This document shows positions 35,954-46,155 of a stretch of 64,000 bases of DNA, in pieces. The position numbers and the translations under genes were made by a program. Under the pieces are notes generated by a model that made no database searches, was not told the origin of the DNA, and saw nothing but the letters and a program-made list of their open reading frames with translations. The DNA comes from Pseudomonas eucalypticola (GTDB lineage Bacteria > Pseudomonadota > Gammaproteobacteria > Pseudomonadales > Pseudomonadaceae): NCBI RefSeq assembly GCF_013374995.1, contig NZ_CP056030.1, forward strand, positions 3,938,501 to 4,002,500, given 5' to 3'. The first letter of the stretch is position 1; every line of letters begins with the position of its first letter.

Positions 35954-36580
35954 TTAGATCAAGGCATGCCGCCTGGCCAGGTCCGCCAGGTCGACCAGGG
36001 ACTGCACCCGCAGTTTCTCGATCAGCCGCGCCTTGTAGGTGCTGACGGTCTTGTTGCTCAGCAGCATGGCGTCGCCGATGGCCTTGTTGCTGTAGCCGCG
36101 GGCCAGTTGTTGCAGTATCAGCAACTCGCGGTCGGTAAGGCGGGCGATGCATTGGGCCTCGGTGTCCAGGCAATCACCACGGTGTACCGAGCTCAGGGCC
36201 ACGTCGGGAAAGTAGGTGTAGCCAGAGGTGACCGCCTGCACGGCCTTGACCAACTCGGTGAGGTTGTCGGACTTGCACACGTAGCCCGCGGCGCCCACCT
36301 TCATGCAGCGCAAGGAAAAGTAGTCGGGCGCCTGGGACGTCAGCACCAGGATCTTGACGGGCAACTCCAGCGCCTTGATCCGCTGGATGACCTCCAGGCC
36401 GTCCATCTTGGGCATGCCTATGTCGAGAATGACCAACTGGGCGCCGTAGTCGCGCACCATCTGCACCGCATCGGCGCCATTGTCGGTCTCTGCCACTACC
36501 TTGACCTTCATCTTTTCCAGCAGCAAACGCACGCTGGCACGGATGAACGGGTGGTCGTCGACAATCATTGCTCTGTACAT
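35954..36580 (-). CDS. BvgA/EvgA-like response regulator (receiver plus LuxR-type HTH)
   Basis: The 208-residue protein has an N-terminal receiver domain (MYRAMIVDDHPFIRASV; phospho-acceptor Asp near 53 in LVILDIGMPKMDG; Lys in GYVCKSDN). A C-terminal LuxR/FixJ helix-turn-helix follows, with LTDRELLILQQLARGYSNK and NKTVSTYKARLIEKL. ATG 36580 follows GAGGATGCC; upstream in-frame codons have no support. It is first in the operon with the sensor kinase and is divergent from the topoisomerase gene; the 213-bp gap between them shows no clear site. Confidence 0.9.
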   Translation of the reverse strand: MYRAMIVDDHPFIRASVRLLLEKMKVKVVAETDNGADAVQMVRDYGAQLVILDIGMPKMDGLEVIQRIKALELPVKILVLTSQAPDYFSLRCMKVGAAGYVCKSDNLTELVKAVQAVTSGYTYFPDVALSSVHRGDCLDTEAQCIARLTDRELLILQQLARGYSNKAIGDAMLLSNKTVSTYKARLIEKLRVQSLVDLADLARRHALI

Positions 36581-36793
36581 GGCATCCTCGCTTGGCAGAC
36601 GGTCGAGCAGCGGCGATGCAAACACCCCGCTGCCCGTAATGCCGCAGTATTGGCGCCATAGGCTGTAGGAAAAAGCCGGACGATTCCGAATGAAACTCGG
36701 AAATTTCCCAAATACCGAAACCCTCCACCGGCTTCGCACCTCCGCCAACCGCCGTGGTCTATTACCGGGAACCCCGAGGGAAAAACCGATACC

Positions 36794-37843
36794 ATGGCCG
36801 ACCTTGCCGCCCTGTCCGAACAGCCCGAGTTACCGCCGGACCTGCACTATGTGGATGACAGCCAGCCCGGCATCCGCCGCGAACGCGAAGGCGACCACTT
36901 CGTCTATTTCACCGCCAAGGGCGCGCTTATCGAAGACCCCGCGGTCATCAAGCGCATCAACGCCTTGGCGGTGCCGCCCGCCTACACCGACGTGTGGATA
37001 TGCGCCGACCCGCGCGGCCACCTGCAGGCCACCGGCCGCGATGCCCGCGGGCGCAAGCAGTACCGCTACCACGTGCGCTGGCGCGAGGTGCGCGACGAAA
37101 ACAAGTACGCGCGCATGGTGGCGTTCGGCAATGCGCTGCCCAAGCTGCGCAAGCAACTGGAAAGCCACCTGGCACTGCCCGGCCTGGACCGCAACAAGGT
37201 CATGGCCACGGTGATCTACCTGTTGGACACCACCTTGATCCGCGTCGGTAACAGCCAATATGCCCGCGACAACAAGTCCTACGGCCTGACCACCCTGCGC
37301 AACCGCCATGTGGCGGTGAAGGGCAGCGCCATCGAGTTTCATTTCCGCGGCAAGAGCGGCGTGGAGCACCGGGTGTCGGTCAAAGACCGGCGCGTGGCGC
37401 GGATCGTCAAGCGCTGCCTGGAATTGCCAGGGCAGCATCTGTTCCAGTACCTGGACGACCAGGGTGAGCGCCACACGGTCACCTCATCGGACGTCAATGC
37501 CTACCTGCAAGACATGACCGGTGCGGACTTCACCGCCAAGGACTACCGCACCTGGGCCGGCAGCGCACTGGCCTTGGCCATGCTGCGCGAACTGCACTGG
37601 CAGCCGGAACCGGAGGCCAAACGCCAGATCGTCGAAATGGTCAAGGCAGTGGCGCGTACCTTGGGCAACACCCCGGCCGTGTGCCGGCGCTGCTACATTC
37701 ACCCGGCGGTGCTGGAGCGCTACGTGCTGGGGGAACTGGCGAAGCTGCCCAAACCACGCAAGCGCAAGGGTTTGCGCCTGGAAGAGGTGGCGCTGGCGAC
37801 ATTTCTGCAGCGCTTGCTGGACCTTCAGGCCGCCCCGGCGTGA
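36794..37843 (+). CDS. DNA topoisomerase IB (poxvirus/eukaryote type)
   Basis: This enzyme relaxes supercoiled DNA through a 3'-phosphotyrosine link. The 349-residue protein has an N-terminal domain (GDHFVYFTAKGALIEDPAVI; INALAVPPAYTDVWIC) and a catalytic domain with RVGNSQYARDNKSYGLTTLR, GKSGVEHRVSVKDRRVARIV and DFTAKDYRTWAGSALAL. The nucleophilic Tyr is likely in CRRCYIHPAVLERY. The length is that of bacterial TopIB proteins. ATG 36794 matches the conserved start. It precedes the UvrA2 gene by 70 bp, suggesting a linked DNA-maintenance role. Confidence 0.93.
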   Translation: MADLAALSEQPELPPDLHYVDDSQPGIRREREGDHFVYFTAKGALIEDPAVIKRINALAVPPAYTDVWICADPRGHLQATGRDARGRKQYRYHVRWREVRDENKYARMVAFGNALPKLRKQLESHLALPGLDRNKVMATVIYLLDTTLIRVGNSQYARDNKSYGLTTLRNRHVAVKGSAIEFHFRGKSGVEHRVSVKDRRVARIVKRCLELPGQHLFQYLDDQGERHTVTSSDVNAYLQDMTGADFTAKDYRTWAGSALALAMLRELHWQPEPEAKRQIVEMVKAVARTLGNTPAVCRRCYIHPAVLERYVLGELAKLPKPRKRKGLRLEEVALATFLQRLLDLQAAPA

Positions 37844-37913
37844 TGGAGGGAACGGCGATGGGCTACCTTTGTCGGTTATAAGACGCCCATAGCCATTACA
37901 GGTGCAGTGCTCC

Positions 37914-40424
37914 ATGAAACCGATCGGCCAGTCCGGCTACGTGCAAGTACGCGGTGCCCGCGAGCACAACCTCAAGAACGTCGACGTCGACATTCCCCGC
38001 GACGCCCTGGTGGTGTTCACCGGGGTGTCAGGCTCAGGCAAGTCATCGCTGGCCTTCGGCACCTTGTACGCCGAAGCGCAGCGCCGCTACTTCGAGTCAG
38101 TGGCACCCTATGCCCGCCGCTTGATCGACCAGGTGGGCGTGCCCGATGTCGACCGCATCGATGGCCTGCCGCCGGCCGTGGCGCTGCAGCAGCAACGTGG
38201 TACGCCCAGCACGCGCTCGTCGGTGGGCAGCGTTACAACCCTGGGCAGCCTGGTGCGCATGCTGTACTCGCGCGCCGGCCACTACCCGGCCGGCATGAGC
38301 ATCCTGTATGCCGAAGACTTCTCCCCCAACACCCCCCAGGGCGCCTGCCCCGAGTGCCACGGCCTTGGCCGCGTGTACGAAGTGAATGAACAGACCATGG
38401 TGCCGGATGACTCGCTGACCATTCGCGAGCGCGCCGTGGCGGCCTGGCCCACGGCCTGGCAAGGCCAGAACTTGCGCGACATTCTGGTGACCCTGGGCTA
38501 TGACGTGGACATTCCCTGGCGCGACCTGCCCCAGGAACAGCGCGACTGGATTCTGTACACCGAAGAGCAGCCGACGGTGCCGGTGTACGCCGGCCTGACC
38601 CCGGCCGAAACCCGCCAGGCCCTGAAACGCAAGCTGGAGCCCAGTTACCAGGGCACCTTCACCGGGGCACGGCGTTACGTGCTGCATACGTTCACCCACT
38701 CCCAGAGCGCGCTGATGAAAAAGCGCGTCAGCCAGTTCATGCGCGGCACCCTGTGCCCGTTGTGCGAAGGCAAGCGCCTGAAACAGCAAGCGCTGCAAGT
38801 GACGTTCGCCGGCCTGGACATCGGCGAATTCTCGCAAATGCCCTTGGCACGCCTGACCGAGGTGCTGGCCCCCCTGGCTACCCACGGAGACCCCAACGGC
38901 CTGTCGGTGGAAAAGCACCTGGCCGCCCAGCGCCTGGCCCACGACCTGCTGCAACGCCTTCACACGCTCACCGACCTGGGCCTGGGGTATTTGGCCCTGG
39001 AACGCAGCACCCCCACGCTGTCGTCCGGCGAACTGCAACGCCTGCGCCTGGCCACCCAGCTCAACTCGCAGCTGTTCGGGGTGATCTATGTGCTGGACGA
39101 GCCGTCCGCCGGCCTGCACCCTGCCGATGGCGAAGCCCTGTTCGACGCCTTGCAGCGGCTCAAGGCCGCCGGCAACACCTTGTTCGTGGTGGAGCACGAC
39201 CTGGAAACCATGCGCCGCGCCGATTGGCTGGTGGACGTTGGCCCGGCGGCGGGCGAGCACGGCGGCACCGTGCTGTTCAGCGGACCACCCCATGGCCTGG
39301 CCGACATCGAAGCATCGCAGACGCGCCTGCACCTGTATGGCGACGCCCACCCGTTGCCCCACCCGCGGCGCAAGCCCGTGGACTGGCTGAAGCTGGCGGA
39401 CGTGACGCGCAACAACCTGCAGCGCCTGGCCGTGGACTTCCCCCTGCACGCATTCACCGCGGTAACCGGGGTCAGTGGCTCGGGCAAATCCAGCCTGGTC
39501 AGCCAGGCGCTGCTGGAACTGGTGGCCGAAGCCCTGGGGCATCCGTTGGCCGACGAAGACGACAGCCCCGATAACCCCTTGGAAGACGCCGCGCCGGTGA
39601 CCGAGTCCGGGCACATCGTCAGCGGCATGGGGGCCATTCAGCGGCTGGTGAAGGTGGACCAGAAACCCATCGGCCGTACGCCGCGTTCGAACCTGGCGAC
39701 TTACACCGGGCTGTTCGACCAGGTGCGCAAACTCTTCGCGGCCACGCCCGCGGCCCGTGAGCGCGGCTTCGATGCCGGGCAATTTTCCTTCAACGTCGCC
39801 AAGGGCCGTTGCCCGCAATGCGAAGGCGAGGGCTTTGTCAGCGTCGAGCTACTGTTCATGCCCAGCGTCTACGCCCCCTGCCCCACCTGCCACGGCCAGC
39901 GCTACAGCCCGCAGACCCTGGAGGTGGAATGCCTGGGGCTGAACATCGCCCAGGTGCTGCAACTGACCGTGGACCAGGCCTGCGAGGTATTCGCCCAACA
40001 GCCCCCCGTGCTGCGCGCCCTGGCGGTGCTGCGCGATATCGGCCTGGGCTACCTGCGCCTGGGCCAGCCCGCCACGGAGCTGTCCGGCGGCGAGGCCCAG
40101 CGCATCAAGCTGGCCACCGAACTGCAACGTGGCCAGCGCGGCGCCACGCTGTACGTGCTCGACGAACCCACCACGGGGCTGCACCCCTGTGACGTGGACC
40201 GGCTGCTGGCCCAGCTCAACGGCCTGGTGGACGCCGGCAACACGGTGATCGTGGTGGAGCACGACATGCGCGTGGTCGCCCAGTGCGACTGGGTCATCGA
40301 CATGGGCCCGGGGGCTGGCGACAAGGGCGGCAGCGTGGTGGCCTGCGGGCGCCCGGAAAAAGTCGCCAAGGCCCGCGCCAGCCGCACGGCGCCCTACCTG
40401 GCGGCCGTACTGGCCAGCACCTGA
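37914..40424 (+). CDS. UvrA-like ATPase, class II (UvrA2 type)
   Basis: This ABC-type DNA-damage-binding protein has two ATPase modules: [20 protein letters not shown] with [14 protein letters not shown], and [18 protein letters not shown] with [15 protein letters not shown] and [11 protein letters not shown]. Zinc-binding cysteines are visible in [20 protein letters not shown], and CPQCEGEGF with CPTCHGQRY. At 836 residues it is about 100 shorter than canonical UvrA (about 940), which fits class II UvrA proteins linked to drug tolerance and alternative repair. ATG 37914 is used; GTG 37902 is possible. Confidence 0.9.
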   Translation: MKPIGQSGYVQVRGAREHNLKNVDVDIPRDALVVFTGVSGSGKSSLAFGTLYAEAQRRYFESVAPYARRLIDQVGVPDVDRIDGLPPAVALQQQRGTPSTRSSVGSVTTLGSLVRMLYSRAGHYPAGMSILYAEDFSPNTPQGACPECHGLGRVYEVNEQTMVPDDSLTIRERAVAAWPTAWQGQNLRDILVTLGYDVDIPWRDLPQEQRDWILYTEEQPTVPVYAGLTPAETRQALKRKLEPSYQGTFTGARRYVLHTFTHSQSALMKKRVSQFMRGTLCPLCEGKRLKQQALQVTFAGLDIGEFSQMPLARLTEVLAPLATHGDPNGLSVEKHLAAQRLAHDLLQRLHTLTDLGLGYLALERSTPTLSSGELQRLRLATQLNSQLFGVIYVLDEPSAGLHPADGEALFDALQRLKAAGNTLFVVEHDLETMRRADWLVDVGPAAGEHGGTVLFSGPPHGLADIEASQTRLHLYGDAHPLPHPRRKPVDWLKLADVTRNNLQRLAVDFPLHAFTAVTGVSGSGKSSLVSQALLELVAEALGHPLADEDDSPDNPLEDAAPVTESGHIVSGMGAIQRLVKVDQKPIGRTPRSNLATYTGLFDQVRKLFAATPAARERGFDAGQFSFNVAKGRCPQCEGEGFVSVELLFMPSVYAPCPTCHGQRYSPQTLEVECLGLNIAQVLQLTVDQACEVFAQQPPVLRALAVLRDIGLGYLRLGQPATELSGGEAQRIKLATELQRGQRGATLYVLDEPTTGLHPCDVDRLLAQLNGLVDAGNTVIVVEHDMRVVAQCDWVIDMGPGAGDKGGSVVACGRPEKVAKARASRTAPYLAAVLAST

Positions 40425-40489
40425 CGCCGGCTGAACTCTTGCCCGCCTGGGCCAGTCGACTGTGCACACTCATTGCCCAGAGGCTGGCC

Positions 40490-41290
40490 ATGCAGATATC
40501 CCTTCAACACCAGGTGGCGCTCGTCACCGGCGCCAGTTCCGGCCTGGGAGCCGGCGCGGCCGAGGCGCTGGCCGAGGCCGGCGCCGCCGTGGTGGTCAAC
40601 TACAACCGCCATGCCGAACCGGCCGAGGCACTGGCCGAGCGCATTCGCGAAAACGGCGGCAAGGCCCTGGCCCTGCAGGCCGATGTGTCCCAGGAAGACC
40701 AGGTTGAGGCGCTGTTTGCGCGCACGGTGGAAACCTTCGGTGCCCTGGATATTTTGCTGGCCAATTCCGGCCTGCAGAAGGACGCCGCCACGGTGGACAT
40801 GACCCTGGCCGACTGGAACCAGGTGCTGCAGGTCAACCTCACGGGCCAGTTCCTGTGCGCCCGCGCGGCGCTGCGCCAATTCATCAAACAGGGGCCGCGC
40901 CCGTGGGTTTCCCGCGCACAGGGCAAGATCATCCACATGAGTTCGGTGCACCAGCTGATTCCCTGGGCCGGGCACGCCAACTATGCCGCGTCCAAGGGCG
41001 CCATTGACTTGCTGATGCGCAGCATTGCCCAGGAGGTCGGTGGCCAGGGTATCCGCGTCAACGCCATCGCCCCCGGCGCGATCAAGACCGCCATCAACCA
41101 GGACACCACACAAGGCGAAAAAGGCCAGCGCCTGCTGGAGCTGATTCCCCAAGGCCGCCTGGGCGAGGTCCAGGACATCGCCAATGCGGTGGTGTGGCTG
41201 GCTTCCGATGCTTCTGACTATATCCACGGCACCACCCTGTTCATCGACGGCGGCATGAGCCTTTACCCAGGATTCAAAGACAATGGCTGA
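40490..41290 (+). CDS. Short-chain dehydrogenase, glucose 1-dehydrogenase-like
   Basis: The 266-residue oxidoreductase has the SDR cofactor motif VTGASSGLGAGAA (TGxxxGxG) near residue 11, the NNAG-equivalent ILLANSGLQ near 90, catalytic Ser in IHMSSVHQ, and Tyr/Lys in NYAASKGAI. The C-terminal DASDYIHGTTLFIDGGMSL is typical of glucose 1-dehydrogenase-type SDRs. It overlaps the GH15 gene by 8 bp, so a sugar substrate such as glucose is plausible, but SDR substrates are hard to predict. Confidence 0.82.
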   Translation: MQISLQHQVALVTGASSGLGAGAAEALAEAGAAVVVNYNRHAEPAEALAERIRENGGKALALQADVSQEDQVEALFARTVETFGALDILLANSGLQKDAATVDMTLADWNQVLQVNLTGQFLCARAALRQFIKQGPRPWVSRAQGKIIHMSSVHQLIPWAGHANYAASKGAIDLLMRSIAQEVGGQGIRVNAIAPGAIKTAINQDTTQGEKGQRLLELIPQGRLGEVQDIANAVVWLASDASDYIHGTTLFIDGGMSLYPGFKDNG

Positions 41291-43106
41291 ACACGCACGA
41301 AGCAGTACCCAAAGCCCGATCGAAGCCCACGGCATCATCGGCGACATGCGCAGTGCTGCCCTGGTGGCCGATACCGGGGCGGTGGACTTTTTCTGCTGGC
41401 CGGACTTCGACAGCCCGTCCATCTTCACTGCTCTGCTCGATACCCCCGAAGCCGGTGTGTTCGAGCTGGCACCGGTACTACCGCATGCCCGTCGGCAGCA
41501 GATCTACCTGCCAGACAGCAACATTCTGCAAACCCGCTGGATCGATACCGGTTCGGTGGTCGAGGTCACCGACCTGATGCCCATTGGCGAGAGCCCTGAC
41601 GACATGCCTCGGCTGGTTCGGCGCATTCGCGCGGTCAATGGCCAGGCGCAGGTGCGCATGCGGTGCCGGGTGCGCCACGATTACAACCGTGCCGCCACCC
41701 AGCCGCGCCTGGATGGCGAGCAGGTGTGCTTTGATGCCCAAGGGCAGCCCAGCCTGCGCCTGGCCTCGTGCCACACGCTGCACATCGATGAGCACGGCTG
41801 CGCCGTGGCCGACTTTACCCTGGCCGAAGGCCAGTGCGCTGAGTTCATCCTGGGCGCCGAGGACGACCCACTGGTACGCGCGGGCCAGAGCCAGCGCTGC
41901 TTCGAGCACACCCTCAAGTACTGGCGGGACTGGCTGGGCCAGTCCCATTACCAGGGACGCTGGCGGGAAATGGTGCACCGTTCCGCCTTGGCGCTCAAGC
42001 TGCTCACCTCGCGCAAGCACGGCGGCATCATCGCCGCGCCCACGTTCGGGCTGCCGGAGCAGGCCGGTGGCGGCCGCAACTGGGATTACCGCTACACCTG
42101 GATCCGCGACGCATCGTTCACCGTCTATGCCTTCATGCGCCTGGGCTTCAGCGAGGAAGCCAATGCTTATGTTCGCTGGGTACGCGAGCGCGTCAGCGAC
42201 TGCTGCCAGGAGCGCGTGGACCTGCGCCTGATGTACGCCCTTGACGGCCGCCAGGAGTTGCCGGAAGAGGAGCTGTCGCACTTGGCCGGCCATGGCGGCG
42301 CCACCCCGGTGCGCGTCGGCAACGGCGCCTATACGCAAAACCAGCTGGATATCTACGGCGAGTTGCTGGACGCCGTGTACCTGGCCAACAAGTACGGCGA
42401 GGCCATTTCCCACGAGGGCTGGCGCAACGTCCAGGCCCTGGTGGATAAAGTCTGCGAGCGCTGGCACCACAAGGACGTGGGCATCTGGGAGATGCGTGGC
42501 AACGAACAGCATTTCCTGCACTCGCGACTGATGTGCTGGGTGGCCCTCGACCGCGCCCTGCGCTTGGCCAACAAACGCTCTTTGCCCGCGCCCTTCGCGC
42601 GCTGGGACGAAGTACGCCAGGCTATCCACGACGACATCTGGACCCACTTCTGGGACGACGAAGCCGGGCACTTCGTCCAGCACCTGGGCAGCCGCGAAGT
42701 GGACGGTGCATTGCTGTTGATGCCGCTGGTGCGCTTCGTGGGCGCCAGCGACCCGCGCTGGCTGGCCACCCTGGCCGCGATCGAGCGCGACCTGGTGCGC
42801 GACGGCATGGTATACCGCTACCGGGAGGCCGACGACGGCCTGGACGGCGAGGAAGGCGCGTTTACCGCGTGCAGCTTCTGGTACGTGGAATGCCTGGCCC
42901 GGGCGGGCCGTGTAGAAGAAGCGCATCTGGAATTCGAACAACTGTTGCGCTACGCCAACCCGCTGGGGCTATACGCCGAAGAGTTCGACCGCCAGGGCTG
43001 CCACCTGGGCAACACCCCCCAGGCGCTGTCGCACCTGGCGCTGATCAGCGCGGCGAGCTTTCTGGACAGGAAGTTGAGTGGGCAACGAACGTATTGGCAG
43101 CCTTGA
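41283..43106 (+). CDS. Glycoside hydrolase family 15 protein (glucoamylase/trehalase-like)
   Basis: The 607-residue protein belongs to the bacterial GH15 group with an N-terminal beta domain (IEAHGIIGDMRSAALVADTG, FFCWPDFDSPSIFTALLD) and an alpha/alpha barrel. The barrel has GGGRNWDYRYTWIRDASFTV, the conserved NWDYRYxWxRD motif, and the general acid region near KDVGIWEMRG. A catalytic base in the GEEGAFTACSFWYVE segment is expected. Relatives include glucoamylases and actinobacterial trehalases. There is no signal peptide, so it acts in the cytoplasm, perhaps on stored glucan or trehalose made by the 17.7-25.3 kb cluster. It is coupled to the SDR gene by overlap. Confidence 0.88.
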   Translation: MAEHARSSTQSPIEAHGIIGDMRSAALVADTGAVDFFCWPDFDSPSIFTALLDTPEAGVFELAPVLPHARRQQIYLPDSNILQTRWIDTGSVVEVTDLMPIGESPDDMPRLVRRIRAVNGQAQVRMRCRVRHDYNRAATQPRLDGEQVCFDAQGQPSLRLASCHTLHIDEHGCAVADFTLAEGQCAEFILGAEDDPLVRAGQSQRCFEHTLKYWRDWLGQSHYQGRWREMVHRSALALKLLTSRKHGGIIAAPTFGLPEQAGGGRNWDYRYTWIRDASFTVYAFMRLGFSEEANAYVRWVRERVSDCCQERVDLRLMYALDGRQELPEEELSHLAGHGGATPVRVGNGAYTQNQLDIYGELLDAVYLANKYGEAISHEGWRNVQALVDKVCERWHHKDVGIWEMRGNEQHFLHSRLMCWVALDRALRLANKRSLPAPFARWDEVRQAIHDDIWTHFWDDEAGHFVQHLGSREVDGALLLMPLVRFVGASDPRWLATLAAIERDLVRDGMVYRYREADDGLDGEEGAFTACSFWYVECLARAGRVEEAHLEFEQLLRYANPLGLYAEEFDRQGCHLGNTPQALSHLALISAASFLDRKLSGQRTYWQP

Positions 43107-43329
43107 GCAGGTGGAGGCCAGGGCGTTGGTTTACCCGCGCCCTTGAAACCATGCGCCGCACGCGCGGCGCATCCCGCTGGGACCGAATGAACATCGCCTG
43201 GCTTCCCCCTTCCATGAGTTTTTCTTTAGCGGCGATGAAGTTTTTCATTACAGGCAGGCGCAAACGCGCGGAAACAGCCATAATGGCAACCATCACATCC
43301 TGATACTTAATTGTTTCCTATTCTGAAAA

Positions 43330-43367
43330 GACCGGATCAAGGCAAGTTCGGGGAATTTAATCCGGTC
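43330..43367 (+). promoter_or_regulatory. Inverted repeat in the region upstream of csrA
   Basis: GACCGGAT (43330-43337) and ATCCGGTC (43360-43367) are exact inverses 22 bases apart, in the 325-bp gap before the Rsm gene (43107-43431). The ribosome site at 43418-43425 reads CAAGGAGC, which includes the GGA core that Rsm proteins bind, so self-control at translation is plausible. The rest of the gap shows no gene. Confidence 0.4.
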
Positions 43368-43431
43368 CCGTGCGTCTCAATCCCGACCCGAAAGTCAAAA
43401 GTGGACTCACTGACCCAGCAAGGAGCAGCAC

Positions 43432-43629
43432 ATGCTGATACTCACCCGTAAAGTAGGCGAGACCATCGTCATCAACGACGACATCAAGATCACCATCCTT
43501 GGCGTCAAGGGGATGCAGGTTCGCATCGGTATCGATGCGCCGAAAGAAGTACAGGTACACCGCGAAGAGATCTACAAACGCATTCAGGCTGGCAGCCCTG
43601 CCCCCGAAAAAGAAGACCACAACCACTAA
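43432..43629 (+). CDS. csrA: Carbon storage/Rsm regulator, CsrA family
   Basis: This small RNA-binding dimer represses or activates mRNAs by covering GGA-containing ribosome sites, and is itself titrated by GacA-activated small RNAs. The 65-residue protein keeps the CsrA core: [34 protein letters not shown] and VHREEIY with the RNA-binding Arg44. The C-terminal extension ([13 protein letters not shown]) differs from the main RsmA and RsmE proteins of Pseudomonas, so it is probably an extra paralogue. The ribosome site AAGGAG is 6-8 bases upstream. Confidence 0.92.
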   Translation: MLILTRKVGETIVINDDIKITILGVKGMQVRIGIDAPKEVQVHREEIYKRIQAGSPAPEKEDHNH

Positions 43630-43715
43630 GGTCTCCGCGTTCCCGCCTTGCCGCCTGGGCCGCTGGCCCAGTCGCACGCTTGAGCCCGCCCTCACTCACC
43701 AGCGGCTGATGCCTG

Positions 43716-46121
43716 TCAGGGCAGCGGTTGCGAACCTTCCAGGTTGGACTGCGCCGCCAGTGCGTGCTCCAGTTTCTCGGCCAGTTCATCATCCCGAAAG
43801 GGCTTCTGCACCACCAGCGGCTCATGCCCGCGCAGGCCCTCCAGGTCCGCATACCCCGTGATGAACACTACGGGCAGATGAGGGTGGACGCCACGCGCCA
43901 CCTGGGCCAGTTGCGCGCCGTTCATGCCCGGCATGGCATAGTCGGTCAGCAGCACGTCCACCTCTTCGCTCAACACGTCCAGCGCTGCCTGGCCACTGGC
44001 CGCTTCCAGCACGTTGTACCCCAGTCGGTCGAGCAACTGCGCGGTGACCGCGCGCACCTGATGGTCATCGTCCACCAGCAGTACCGTACGGTTGCCACCT
44101 TGCACCGGCTCGCGACGTACGGGCACGGGCGTCGAGCGCAGGGCAATGGCGTTGAGACTCGGCAAGTAGACGTCCACCGTGGTGCCCTGCCCAGCGGCCG
44201 TGGTGATGCCAACCCCGCCCCCGGACTGCTTGGCGAAGCCGAAGACCTGAGCCAGTCCCAGGCCGGAACCTTTGCCGATGTCCTTGGTGGTAAAGAACGG
44301 CTCGAAGGCCTTGGCCAGCACCGCCTCGCTCATGCCACTGCCTGTATCGCCGATGGACAGCACGACGTAGGCCCCGGGCTCCGGATCCTGTGGGTGCTGC
44401 GCAGGGCGCTCGACCACGGCGTTGCGGGTGGCCAGACGCAGGGTACCGCCGTTGGGCATCGCATCGCGGGCGTTGATGGCCAGGTTGAGGATGATCATCT
44501 CGGTCTGGGTGGGGTCGACCAGCGCGCTCCACAGGGCGTCATCGGTATGGGTCTGGATCCAGATACTGCCACCCAGGGTGCGCTGCAGCAGCTCGAACAT
44601 GCCGAACACTGTGTCGTTGAGGTTGACCGGGATGGGTTCCAGCCGCTGGCGACGGGAAAACGCCAGCAGCTGCGCGGTGAGCTTGGCCCCCCGCTCACCG
44701 GCTTCGCGAATGTTGTGCAGGCGGCTCTGCACCTTTTCCATCACACCGCGCTCCACGTCGCGCGCCAGGAAGGTGGTGCTGGTGAGGATCACCGTCAGCA
44801 GGTTGTTGAAGTCGTGGGCCACGCCGGCCGTGAGCTGCCCCACGGCTTCCAGGCGCTGCATTTGCTGCAGCGTGGCCTCGATGCGTTCGCGCTCTTTAAT
44901 CTGCTGGCGCAGCTGTTCATTGGTGGCGGCCAACTCATCCACCACCGCGCGTTCGCCGGTGATGTCGCGCACCGCGGCATACATCAGGCCATCGTCGGGC
45001 ACGATGGTCCACGACAGCCAGCGGTAGTCACCGTCGGCATGGCGCATGCGGTTGACGAAACGGGTGGAAACATTGCCACTGGCGATGTTCTCGGTTTCGC
45101 GCACCGTGGCGCCGATATCATTGGGGTGCACCAGTTCCCATAGCTGCATCTGCCCCAGGGTTTGCCGGGACCAGCCCAACGTATCCTCCCAGGCGGGGTT
45201 GAGGGCGATGGGCGACATGTCGAAGCGCATCACTGCCAGCAATTCCCGGGACAGCTCCCAGGTACGGTCGCGCTCGCGGGTGCGCTTTTCCACCCGGTCG
45301 CCCAGCAACTCGTTGAGCCGCTGCAAGGCTTCGGTGGCCTGCTTCTGCTCGCTGACGTCCTGAATGACGCCGGTGACCCGCACGCACACCACGCCTTCGA
45401 AAAACGCACGGCCGCTGATGGCCAGCCACCGCTCGCCGCCATCGGGCATCACCGCCCGGTATTCCACCTGGTAGGTGCCGTTGCCCTCCGGCGACATGGC
45501 TTGGGCCATGGCCTCCTCCACCCGTGCGCGGTCGTCGGAGTGGCAGCGGGCCAGGAAATACTCGAGGTCGACCCCCACGTCCGGGCCTATCCCGTACAGG
45601 GCCCGGCAGCGCTCGTCCCATACCAATTGATCAGTGTGCGGCGTGAAGTCCCAGACCCCCATACGCGCCGCGTCGATCGCCAGGTGCGCGCGCACTTCCA
45701 TCTGCTGCAGAGTCTGTTCGGCGCGTACACGCTCACGGCGCTCATGCACTTCCGCCAGCGCTCGCTTGACCGCCTTGGGCAGCAGGGTCAGGTTCTGCTT
45801 GAGCACGTAGTCGATCGCGCCCAGGCGCATCATCTCCACGGCGTTTTCTTCGCCGTACACTCCGGAGAGGAAAATGAAAGGGGTCTGCGGGGCAATTTCC
45901 CGGGCGCGTTGCAGCACCTGGGCCCCCGAAGAACCCGGCAGCAGGAAGTCGCAGAGAATCAGGTCGAACGTCTGGGTGCGCAGCACCTGTTCGGCGCCCT
46001 GGTGGTTGAATACCAGGGTCGACTCGATCACCAGGCCAGCCCGCTCCAGTGTCAGCAGGCACAGTTCGGCGTCACGCGGGCTGTCTTCGATCAGCAGTAG
46101 TTGCAGGGGCTTTGACAGCAT
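43716..46121 (-). CDS. Hybrid histidine kinase, REC-PAS-PAS-HK-REC
   Basis: The 801-residue soluble kinase begins with a receiver domain (MLSKPLQLLLIEDSPRDAEL; Asp near 54 in LILCDFLLPGSSG). Two PAS-type domains follow (about 180-310 and 340-440), then a phospho-acceptor His near 437 in TAGVAHDFNNLLTVIL. The ATP domain has NLAINARDAMPNGGTL and DTGSGMS, and a C-terminal receiver domain is present (TVLLVDDDHQVRAV; VDVLLTDYAMPG; VVQKPF). It is the last gene of the bacteriophytochrome operon, 34 bp after the response regulator. ATG 46121 starts directly at the receiver domain; the longer open frame upstream overlaps the regulator gene and is not credible. Confidence 0.88.
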   Translation of the reverse strand: MLSKPLQLLLIEDSPRDAELCLLTLERAGLVIESTLVFNHQGAEQVLRTQTFDLILCDFLLPGSSGAQVLQRAREIAPQTPFIFLSGVYGEENAVEMMRLGAIDYVLKQNLTLLPKAVKRALAEVHERRERVRAEQTLQQMEVRAHLAIDAARMGVWDFTPHTDQLVWDERCRALYGIGPDVGVDLEYFLARCHSDDRARVEEAMAQAMSPEGNGTYQVEYRAVMPDGGERWLAISGRAFFEGVVCVRVTGVIQDVSEQKQATEALQRLNELLGDRVEKRTRERDRTWELSRELLAVMRFDMSPIALNPAWEDTLGWSRQTLGQMQLWELVHPNDIGATVRETENIASGNVSTRFVNRMRHADGDYRWLSWTIVPDDGLMYAAVRDITGERAVVDELAATNEQLRQQIKERERIEATLQQMQRLEAVGQLTAGVAHDFNNLLTVILTSTTFLARDVERGVMEKVQSRLHNIREAGERGAKLTAQLLAFSRRQRLEPIPVNLNDTVFGMFELLQRTLGGSIWIQTHTDDALWSALVDPTQTEMIILNLAINARDAMPNGGTLRLATRNAVVERPAQHPQDPEPGAYVVLSIGDTGSGMSEAVLAKAFEPFFTTKDIGKGSGLGLAQVFGFAKQSGGGVGITTAAGQGTTVDVYLPSLNAIALRSTPVPVRREPVQGGNRTVLLVDDDHQVRAVTAQLLDRLGYNVLEAASGQAALDVLSEEVDVLLTDYAMPGMNGAQLAQVARGVHPHLPVVFITGYADLEGLRGHEPLVVQKPFRDDELAEKLEHALAAQSNLEGSQPLP

Positions 46122-46155
46122 ACGCAGGTATCGATCTCGTTCAATTGGCCCGTTC

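Noticed and set aside
38097..39818. A 573-codon open frame antisense to the UvrA2 gene
   Set aside because: Mirror of a GC-rich gene with strong codon bias; it has no ribosome site or recognisable domain.
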